Positions 58,278 to 64,000 of a DNA stretch of 64,000 nt are shown in pieces. The notes beneath the pieces are model-generated. The model ran no database searches. It saw only the letters and a program-made list of their open reading frames with translations, and was not told the origin of the DNA. The translations under genes were made by a program, and so were the position numbers. Source of the stretch: Dolomitihabitans soli. Its GTDB lineage: Bacteria > Actinomycetota > Actinomycetes > Streptosporangiales > Streptosporangiaceae. How positions within the stretch are numbered: the first letter of the stretch is position 1; every line of letters begins with the position of its first letter. The stretch is taken from contig NZ_JAKNTW010000018.1 in the NCBI RefSeq assembly GCF_022213955.1, positions 62,001-126,000 of the forward strand, read 5' to 3'.

Positions 58278-59000
58278 ATGTCATTCTCCATCGCGTTCCG
58301 CCGGGTGGCGGCCGTCGCCGCCGGCACCGCCGCCCTTACCCTCGCGCTCGCCGTTCCCGCGCTCGCCCACGTCACCGTCAACCCGAAGACCGCCGAGAAG
58401 GGCGGCTTCGCCAAGGTCGCCTTCCGGGTTCCGAACGAGCGGGACGACGCCTCGACCACCAAGCTGGAGGTCGCGCTGCCCACCGACCACCCGCTGGCGT
58501 TCGTGTCCGTGCGCCCGGTGCCCGGCTGGAAGGTCGAGGTGCAGGAGAGCAAGCTCGACAAGCCGGTCACCACCGAGGAGGGCGAGCTCACCGAGGCGGT
58601 CACGAAGATCACCTGGTCGGGCGGTAAGGTCGACCCCGGGCAGTTCCAGGAGTTCGAGGTGTCGATGGGCTTCATGCCCAAGGACGTCGACCAGCTCATC
58701 TTCCCCGCGACCCAGACCTACTCGAACGGCGAGGTCGTCAAGTGGGTCGACGAGCCCAAGGCCGACGGCTCCGAGGCCGAACGCCCGGCCCCGCTCCTCA
58801 AGCTGGTGCCGGCCGCGGCCGACGCGGCGGCCCCCTCGCCCGCCGCCACGCAGGCGTCCGTCGCTCCGGTCGCCGCCACCTCGGCCGGCTCCGCGCCCGC
58901 CTCTGACGGCACCGCACGCCTGATCGGCGGTCTCGGCCTGGCGGCCGGCCTCATCGGCACCGCCGTCGGCGTCGTGGCCGTCCGCCGCTCTCGCGCCTGA
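58278..59000 (+). CDS. YcnI family copper-binding membrane protein (DUF1775)
   Basis: A 240-residue exported protein. The signal peptide ends at VPALAHVTV, so the mature chain starts with His, the copper ligand in YcnI. DUF1775 follows: NPKTAEKGGFAKVAFRVPNE, KITWSGGKVDPGQFQEFEVS and KWVDEPKADG. A linker of Ala/Pro and a C-terminal membrane anchor (GLGLAAGLIGTAVGVVAVRR) complete it. It likely holds Cu(II) at the cell surface. GGAG lies about 10 bases before the ATG at 58278. A strong terminator follows at 59011. Confidence 0.9.
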   Translation: MSFSIAFRRVAAVAAGTAALTLALAVPALAHVTVNPKTAEKGGFAKVAFRVPNERDDASTTKLEVALPTDHPLAFVSVRPVPGWKVEVQESKLDKPVTTEEGELTEAVTKITWSGGKVDPGQFQEFEVSMGFMPKDVDQLIFPATQTYSNGEVVKWVDEPKADGSEAERPAPLLKLVPAAADAAAPSPAATQASVAPVAATSAGSAPASDGTARLIGGLGLAAGLIGTAVGVVAVRRSRA

Positions 59001-59010
59001 CCCGCGTCCC

Positions 59011-59047
59011 GCCGTACCGGTCCCGGGAGACCGGTGACCGGTACGGC
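59011..59047. terminator. Bidirectional hairpin terminator
   Basis: Arms GCCGTACCGGTC and its exact complement (12 bp) around a 13-base loop. It lies between the converging ends of the ycnI-like gene (59000) and the ABC permease gene (59058), so it can stop transcription from both sides. Confidence 0.8.
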
Positions 59048-59057
59048 GCCGCGGCGC

Positions 59058-59933
59058 CTACGACGTGACGTCGCGGCTGCCGAAGCGGGCCCAGGCGATC
59101 GAGCCGAACAACACGATGTAGGCGCCGAAGGCCAGCAGGCCCTCGCCCATCTCCCCGGTGGCCACCGGGTCGCGCAGCACCCCGTCGAAGCTCCCCCACC
59201 ACGAGGTCAGCAGGTAGGGCTGGAGCACGGACAGCTGCGGGATGGTGCCGAGCACCTGGGCGATGACGACCAGCACCACCGTCGCCGCGATGGCGCCGAT
59301 CGGCACCTCGGTCAGCGTCGAGAAGGCGAGCGCGACCGCGGCCAGCGCCGCCATCCCCACCCCCACGTACCCGATCATGATCAGCACCCGGAGGAGGCCC
59401 TCGGCCAGCGGCACGGTGCTGCCCGACAGCAGAGTGATCGGCCCGGCGGGGAACAGCAGGAATCCGGTGACCAGCGCGGTGAGGGCCACCACCGAGGTCA
59501 CCGCGAACCCGAAGATCACCGCGTTGGCGTACTTCACCGCGAGCAACCTGGTCCGCCCGGCCGGCGCGGTGAGCAGGTAGCGGAGCGTGCCCAGGCTCGC
59601 CTCGCCCGCCACCGAGTCGCCCGCCACGACGGCCAGCGTGACCGGCAGCAGCAGCGGCACCAGGACGAACATCGAGGCGAAGGTCAGGGCGAGCCCGTTG
59701 CCCGCCACCATGCTGAGCATCGCCTCCGGGCCGCCTGCGGCGCCGTCGCCGGTCACGATCCGCAACACCACGCCGATCAGCACCGGAACGGCGCCCAGTA
59801 CGGCGAGCATGGCCAGGTTGCGCGGCCGGCGGAAGGTCAGCCCCAGCTCCGAGCCGAGCAACCGGCCGAAGCTCACCAGCACCGGCCTGCGCGTGCGGAC
59901 GACGGGACGCGCCCGCGTCTCAACCGTCGACAT
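59058..59933 (-). CDS. ABC-2 type transporter permease
   Basis: A 291-residue membrane protein with six segments (NLAMLAVLGAVPVLIGVVLR, FASMFVLVPLLLPVTLAVVA, FGFAVTSVVALTALVTGFLL, MIGYVGVGMAALAAVALAFS, IAATVVLVVIAQVLGTIP, GLLAFGAYIVLFGSIAWARF). GDSVAGEASLGTLRYLLTAP is the family's cytoplasmic coupling motif. The start overlaps the ATPase gene by 14 bases. It is the last gene of the LolA-like/ATPase/permease operon. It exports an unknown substrate. Confidence 0.9.
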   Translation of the reverse strand: MSTVETRARPVVRTRRPVLVSFGRLLGSELGLTFRRPRNLAMLAVLGAVPVLIGVVLRIVTGDGAAGGPEAMLSMVAGNGLALTFASMFVLVPLLLPVTLAVVAGDSVAGEASLGTLRYLLTAPAGRTRLLAVKYANAVIFGFAVTSVVALTALVTGFLLFPAGPITLLSGSTVPLAEGLLRVLIMIGYVGVGMAALAAVALAFSTLTEVPIGAIAATVVLVVIAQVLGTIPQLSVLQPYLLTSWWGSFDGVLRDPVATGEMGEGLLAFGAYIVLFGSIAWARFGSRDVTS

Positions 59934-61002
59934 CGAAACCCTCCCCCGTCAGCCCGACGAACACGTCTTCCAGGCTCGGCCGCACGACCGCCAGCCCGCG
60001 GACCGCGACGCCGGCCGTGACCAGCTCCACGCAGACCCGCTCGGCGAGCGCGGCGCCGAGTTCGGCGCTCACCTCCTCGCCCGCGATCCGCACCTCCGTC
60101 AGGCCCAGCGCGCCGAGGACCGAGGCGGCCCGGCCGCCGTCGGGCGTCCGGATCTGGATGCGCTCGGCGCCTCCCCCGCTGAGCTCGGCGATCGGGCCCT
60201 GGGCGACCAGCCGGCCGGTGCGCATGACGGCGACGTGGGTGCACATCTGCTCCACCTCGGTCAGCAGGTGGGAGGAGACGAACACCGTGGTGCCGTCGGC
60301 GGCGATCTGCTTCACCAGCGCGCGGACCTCTCTGGTGCCCTGCGGGTCGAGTCCGTTGGTGGGCTCGTCGAGGATCAGCAGCTCGCGCGGGCCGAGCAGG
60401 GCGGCGGCGATCGCCAGGCGCTGCCGCATGCCCAGCGAGTAGGCGCGGTAGCGTTTGCCGGCCGCGGCGGCCAGGCCGACGCGGTCCAGTGCGACACCGA
60501 TGCGTTCCCGCGCGGTGCGCCCGTCGGCGGTCGGGTCGGCCGTGTCGAAGCGCCGCAGGTTGGCCTCGCCGGTGAGGTAGGGATAGAACGCCGGCCCCTC
60601 GACCAGCGCGCCGACCCTGGGCAGCGCGGTGGGCAGTCCCGTGGGCATCGGCGTGCCGAGCACCTCGCACTCGCCGGCGGTGGGCGTGACGAGCCCGAGC
60701 AGCATCCGGATGGTGGTCGTCTTGCCCGACCCGTTGGGACCCAGGAACCCGAAGACGGATCCGCCGGGCACGGCGAGGTCGAGGTCGTCGACGGCGACCT
60801 GGCCGCCCTTGAAGCGCTTGGTCAGGCCGCGGGTGACGATCGCGTGGTTCTCCCGGCCCCGGGGCGGGGACGCCCCTTCGGGCGTCCCCTGGACCTCGGC
60901 GAGGTCCGCACCGCGGGTCGCGCCGGACGCGGCGTCCGCCGCGTCCCGCTCGTCGCGGTCCCCTGCCAGGAGCGGTGTGCCTCCCGGCGTCGTCGAGTTC
61001 AC
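59920..61002 (-). CDS. ABC transporter ATP-binding protein
   Basis: A 360-residue ATPase with a 50-residue N-terminal extension rich in Ala/Asp/Arg. Walker A FLGPNGSGKTTTIRMLLGLV, signature YSLGMRQRLAIAAALLGPRE, Walker B LLILDEPTNGLDPQGTREVR, switch VSSHLLTEVEQM. The C-terminal DUF4162-like segment ends VRPSLEDVFVGLTGEGFDV, typical of drug- or bacitracin-type ATPases. GTG start overlaps the LolA-like stop (GTGA), so all three genes are coupled. The real start could be further in, since the extension is not part of the domain. Confidence 0.9.
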   Translation of the reverse strand: MNSTTPGGTPLLAGDRDERDAADAASGATRGADLAEVQGTPEGASPPRGRENHAIVTRGLTKRFKGGQVAVDDLDLAVPGGSVFGFLGPNGSGKTTTIRMLLGLVTPTAGECEVLGTPMPTGLPTALPRVGALVEGPAFYPYLTGEANLRRFDTADPTADGRTARERIGVALDRVGLAAAAGKRYRAYSLGMRQRLAIAAALLGPRELLILDEPTNGLDPQGTREVRALVKQIAADGTTVFVSSHLLTEVEQMCTHVAVMRTGRLVAQGPIAELSGGGAERIQIRTPDGGRAASVLGALGLTEVRIAGEEVSAELGAALAERVCVELVTAGVAVRGLAVVRPSLEDVFVGLTGEGFDVDG

Positions 61003-62165
61003 TTCCGGCCCGCCGCCTCGAACAGCACGTCCGGGGTGACGGCGCCGGCCAGCAGCCTGCCGTCGTCGGTCAGCAGGGCGGTGGCCAGCTTGGTCTCGAT
61101 CAGCCTGCCGCTGCCCCAGGAGCCGTTGACCTGCTTGGCGGCCTTGAGCACCGTCTCGGCCAGGGCGGGCTCGTCAAAGCCGCCCCGCTCGCCCTGCTCG
61201 GCCCCGGCAGGCTCGCCCCGCTCGGCCCCGGCGGTCATCTTCGCCAGGTCGAAGGGCACGACCGCGACGGTGGTCCAGCCCTTGCCGACGAGGTCGAACA
61301 TTCCGGCGACCTCCTTCTTGACCTCCTTCTCCTGCTTGCCGGGGCCGGCCTCGCCCAGCGTGATCTCTTCGACCTTCGCTCCGGCGGGCGGGGTGAACGT
61401 GAAGTTCTCCGCGGCGGGCGGGGAGAAGGTGACCGTGCTGTAGCCCACCTCGAAGGCGGGCTCGATCGCGTTCTTGGCGTAGACCTGGACCCGGAGCGGG
61501 ACGTAGGTCTCGCCGTCGAGCGCGAGCCTGACCTCCTTGACCAGCGAGCCCGCGGCCTTGGGCGCGAGGACCAGCTGGTAGACGGTCCGCCCGGCGACCT
61601 GCTCGTTGTTGGTCACGCTCACGGTCGAGTGCTCCGCCGCCATCGCGAGGAGCTGCTTGGCGGCCTCCTGCGGGGTCACGGCGGCGGTGGGCAGCGGCGG
61701 CTGCGGCTGCGCGGCGGCGTCCGCCGGCAACTTGATCCGGGTGGCCTTGTTGCCCTCGCTCTCATACATCCACGCCTGGTCGCCGTTCACGATGAGGTTG
61801 GTCTCGCTCATCCGTCCGGGCAGCGCCAGCCGCATCCGGTTGTCACCGCCGTACCAGACCTTCGCCTCGTGCGAGCCGGACAGCAGCGACAACGGCGAGC
61901 TCGACTCGCCCGTCACCTGCGGGAGCCCGGGTATGCCGAAGGACGCGGTCTCCACCACGGTGCCCGACATCGGGGGCATCTCACCAGACTTGGCGGTGCC
62001 CGCCGCCTCGACCAGGAGCTGCTCGGCCGTACGCTCGGGCAGGGTCGGCTCGCCCTGGACCGCGGCGATCACGGGGCCCGTCCCGGCGGCGGCGCCGATC
62101 ACGGCCACCACCGCTACGGGCACTCCCCACCTCACTGCGCGGCCACGTCTTGTCTGAGGCTGCAT
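60999..62165 (-). CDS. LolA-like / DUF2092 outer-envelope lipoprotein-sensing protein
   Basis: A 388-residue protein with an N-terminal membrane anchor or signal (WGVPVAVVAVIGAAAGTGPV). A large extracellular LolA/RseB-like domain follows (AEQLLVEAAGTAKSGEMPPM, VWYGGDNRMRLALPGRMSET, WMYESEGNKATRIKLPADAA, VTFSPPAAENFTFTPPAG). Such domains bind hydrophobic molecules. It leads an operon with an ABC ATPase and permease, coupled by overlapping codons. AAGGAG lies 4 bases before the ATG. It is divergent from an OmpR-type two-component system, with a cluster of repeats between them, so those genes may control it. Confidence 0.82.
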   Translation of the reverse strand: MQPQTRRGRAVRWGVPVAVVAVIGAAAGTGPVIAAVQGEPTLPERTAEQLLVEAAGTAKSGEMPPMSGTVVETASFGIPGLPQVTGESSSPLSLLSGSHEAKVWYGGDNRMRLALPGRMSETNLIVNGDQAWMYESEGNKATRIKLPADAAAQPQPPLPTAAVTPQEAAKQLLAMAAEHSTVSVTNNEQVAGRTVYQLVLAPKAAGSLVKEVRLALDGETYVPLRVQVYAKNAIEPAFEVGYSTVTFSPPAAENFTFTPPAGAKVEEITLGEAGPGKQEKEVKKEVAGMFDLVGKGWTTVAVVPFDLAKMTAGAERGEPAGAEQGERGGFDEPALAETVLKAAKQVNGSWGSGRLIETKLATALLTDDGRLLAGAVTPDVLFEAAGRK

Positions 62166-62233
62166 TTCACTCCTTCAAGGTACGTCGTCATGCTTCGTCC
62201 TTCGAAGAATGCGCGGTGCGGCCTGTGCCGAAG

Positions 62234-62280
62234 CTGAGACAGACTGAGAGGGCCCTCAGCCTTCTCAGCGCCTTCTCAGC
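62234..62280. promoter_or_regulatory. Direct-repeat cluster between the LolA-like operon and the two-component system
   Basis: CTGAGA occurs at 62234 and 62244 (10-base spacing). CTTCTCAGC occurs at 62261 and 62272 (11-base spacing). The two pairs are inverted relative to each other (CTGAGA versus TCTCAG). Tandem sites one helical turn apart are the normal target of OmpR-type regulators, such as the one encoded 50 bp downstream. Confidence 0.55.
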
Positions 62281-62331
62281 TCGCCTGACCAGGATGGGTG
62301 GACACACGGACAACAGAGGTGAGGTCGGCTG

Positions 62332-63006
62332 ATGCGGGTTCTCGTCGTCGAGGACGAACGGCGGATGGCCGCCGCGCTCCAGCGGGGGCTGCAGGCGGAG
62401 GGGTTCGCGGTCGATCTCGCGCACGACGGCGAGGACGGCCTGCACCAGGCGAGACACGGGGAGTACGACGTGATCGTGCTGGACATCATGTTGCCCCGGA
62501 TCTCCGGCTACAACGTGTGCAAACTGTTGCGCGCGGAGGAGAACTGGGTGCCGATCCTGATGCTGTCGGCCAAGGACGGCGAGTACGACATGGCCGACGG
62601 CCTGGATCTCGGCGCCGACGACTATCTCACCAAGCCGTTCTCCTACGTGGTGCTGGTGGCCCGGCTGCGGGCCCTGCTGCGCCGCGACGCGGGGCGGCGG
62701 CCCGCCGTGCTGCTCGCGGGCGACCTCTCGCTCGACCCGGCGCGGCGGCGGGTGAGCCGCGGGGACGCCGACGTCGAGCTGACCCCGCGTGAGTTCGCCC
62801 TGCTGGAGTTCCTGATGCGCCACCACGACGAGGTGGTGTCCAAGCGGGAGATCCTGGAGCACGTCTGGGACACCTTCGACACCGATCCCAACGTGGTCGA
62901 GGTCTACGTCGGCTATCTGCGCCGCAAGATCGACGTCCCGTTCGGCAAGAACGCGTTGCAGACCGTCCGGGGCGCGGGCTACCGGCTGGCCGGCGATGGT
63001 GGCTGA
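62332..63006 (+). CDS. Response regulator, OmpR/PhoB family
   Basis: A 224-residue regulator. Receiver: VLVVEDERRMAAALQRGLQA (acidic pair), phospho-Asp in YDVIVLDIMLPRISGYNVCK, and YLTKPFSYVVLVARLRALLR (conserved Lys). Winged helix C-terminal domain: LTPREFALLEFLMRHHDEVV, WDTFDTDPNVVEVYVGYLRR and TVRGAGYRLAG. It overlaps the start of the histidine kinase gene by 11 bases. Repeats upstream suggest autoregulation and control of the divergent LolA-like operon. Confidence 0.95.
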   Translation: MRVLVVEDERRMAAALQRGLQAEGFAVDLAHDGEDGLHQARHGEYDVIVLDIMLPRISGYNVCKLLRAEENWVPILMLSAKDGEYDMADGLDLGADDYLTKPFSYVVLVARLRALLRRDAGRRPAVLLAGDLSLDPARRRVSRGDADVELTPREFALLEFLMRHHDEVVSKREILEHVWDTFDTDPNVVEVYVGYLRRKIDVPFGKNALQTVRGAGYRLAGDGG

Positions 63007-64000
63007 ACCCGCCGCCGGGACCGGTTCCGCGCGCCGGGCCTCCCCGATGGGCTGGTGGCGGCGCCAGAGCCTGCGGTTCCGGGTGACCGCCGCCGCCTCC
63101 GCCGTGCTCGCGCTGGCGCTGGCCGCGTCCGCCTGGGTGCTCGTCGGGGTGCTGAGCCAGTCGCTGATCGCCACCATCGACGAGTCGGCCTACCAGCGGG
63201 CGCACCGGGTCAGGGCCGACGCCGACGCCGACCGTCTGCCGCCCGAGCTCAGCAATCCCGACGGCACGCTCATCCAGGTCATCGACGCCACCGGCCGGAT
63301 CACGCACGCAACCGTGGGCACCGACCGGCTGGTGCCGCTGCTCGGGCCCCAGGCCAGGCAGTCCGCGATCAGGGCGCGCGAGGCCCGGTTCCTCGACGGC
63401 CGGCCGTACGGGATTCCCGGGCCGCTGCGGGTCGCCGCGGTGGCCGCGGACCGGGGCCAGGTGGTGATCGCGGCGCGGTCGTTCGACGAGGTCGGGAAGA
63501 GCGTCGCCGCGGCCGGGCGGGTGCTGTTCCTCGGCACGCCGATCCTGATCGTGCTGCTCGCCGGCGCGAGCTGGATGATCGTCGGCCGGACGTTGCGGCC
63601 GATCGCGTCGCTGCGCAGGGGCGCCGCCGAGATCACCGGCACCGCCCGTTCCCGGCGGCTGCCGGTGCCCGAGGCGCGGGACGAGGTGCACAGCCTGGCC
63701 ACCACGCTCAACGACATGCTCGCCCGGCTGGAGGCGGCCGACGGCCGGCAGCGGGCGCTGGTGTCCGACGCCGCGCACGAGTTGCGCAGCCCGCTCGCCA
63801 GCATCCGGCTCCAGCTGGAGGTGGCGCTGGACCATCCGGAGGGGCAGGAGTGGCGCGACACCGCCGAGGGCGTGCTGGAGGACGCCATGCGCCTGTCGCG
63901 GCTGGCGGAGGACCTGCTGGCGCTGGCCCGCCTGGACGAGCGCGGCGGCGCCCTCGCCCGCCGCGAACCCGTCGACCTCGACGCCCTCGTACGGCAGGGC
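62996..64000 (+). CDS. Sensor histidine kinase (3' end beyond the window)
   Basis: At least 335 residues, cut by the window edge. First membrane segment near residues 30-55 (VTAAASAVLALALAASAWVL), an extracellular region of about 120 residues, a second segment (VLFLGTPILIVLLAGASWMI), then a HAMP linker (GRTLRPIASLRRGAAEITGT). The dimerisation H-box is LVSDAAHELRSPLASIRLQL with the phospho-accepting His. The ATPase domain follows past the window end. It starts at ATG overlapping the response regulator gene. No ligand-binding motif is recognised in the sensor part. Confidence 0.93.
   Translation, partial: MVAEPAAGTGSARRASPMGWWRRQSLRFRVTAAASAVLALALAASAWVLVGVLSQSLIATIDESAYQRAHRVRADADADRLPPELSNPDGTLIQVIDATGRITHATVGTDRLVPLLGPQARQSAIRAREARFLDGRPYGIPGPLRVAAVAADRGQVVIAARSFDEVGKSVAAAGRVLFLGTPILIVLLAGASWMIVGRTLRPIASLRRGAAEITGTARSRRLPVPEARDEVHSLATTLNDMLARLEAADGRQRALVSDAAHELRSPLASIRLQLEVALDHPEGQEWRDTAEGVLEDAMRLSRLAEDLLALARLDERGGALARREPVDLDALVRQG

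Noticed and set aside
1-64000. Search by eye for CRISPR arrays, tRNA or rRNA genes and PKS/NRPS modules
   Set aside because: No regularly spaced repeats, cloverleaf-like ends or modular synthase domains were seen. A covariance-model scan would be needed to exclude a tRNA fully.

Overview
The window is high-GC DNA with strong Shine-Dalgarno sequences, many GTG starts, stop/start overlaps (GTGA, ATGA) inside operons, and families typical of filamentous actinomycetes: an SAV2177-type SAM methyltransferase, a SigJ-type ECF sigma factor, a GAF/PAS/SpoIIE phosphatase, RamB beside isocitrate lyase, GpgS, and YcnI. The gene mix fits a Streptosporangiales-like soil actinomycete. That placement is inference from gene families only. 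No rRNA, tRNA or CRISPR array was recognised.

Layout. 0-4.3 kb: a GtrA membrane protein, a SAM methyltransferase, and a two-gene molybdenum hydroxylase of isoquinoline-oxidoreductase type with a Tat signal. 4.3-21.3 kb: an accessory stretch in which intact genes (TPR protein, aldo/keto reductase, penicillin/AHL acylase, glutamine amidotransferase with divergent LysR regulator, SpoIIE phosphatase, secreted beta-propeller, VOC protein, SigJ) alternate with gene wreckage. The wreckage includes epoxide hydrolase, tyrosine recombinase, aminoglycoside-type phosphotransferase, alcohol dehydrogenase, TauE/SafE permease, a dehydrogenase N-terminus, a transposase, and a cytokinin-oxidase-like flavoprotein with an internal deletion. 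21.3-22.0 kb: a LUD-domain protein divergent from sigJ.

22.0-35.4 kb: a probable genomic island. A 155-bp segment covering the 3' end of an acyl-CoA dehydrogenase gene occurs at both ends. The right copy (35221-35374) is part of the intact gene, and the left copy (22005-22159) is detached and frameshifted. A degenerate tyrosine recombinase abuts the left copy, and a shared 20-bp arm-like repeat lies just inside each end. The cargo is catabolic: a C-C-bond-type alpha/beta hydrolase, a DJ-1/PfpI protein, a GntR/FCD regulator, a five-gene ABC importer with two ATPases, a succinate-semialdehyde-type aldehyde dehydrogenase and an iron-type alcohol dehydrogenase. Remnants of a FAD-linked oxidase, an LDH2-family dehydrogenase and transposases are mixed in. 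The likely scheme is import of a small alcohol or hydroxy acid, followed by oxidation to aldehyde and acid.

35.3-64 kb: mostly orderly chromosome. It carries acyl-CoA dehydrogenase, GpgS, a lipoprotein amidase, a sulfatase, ramB divergent from aceA, an ABC ATPase, a phosphotransferase, YcxB-like and DUF4303-WD40 proteins, a trpB-trpA-gntR operon with a 16-bp perfect palindrome at its promoter, a Ser/Thr kinase, an orphan NarL regulator, a three-gene ABC exporter, a YcnI copper protein, a LolA-like/ABC exporter operon, and a divergent OmpR-type two-component system whose kinase runs off the window. Convergent or terminal genes are separated by clear hairpin terminators near 40.39, 43.63 and 59.03 kb.
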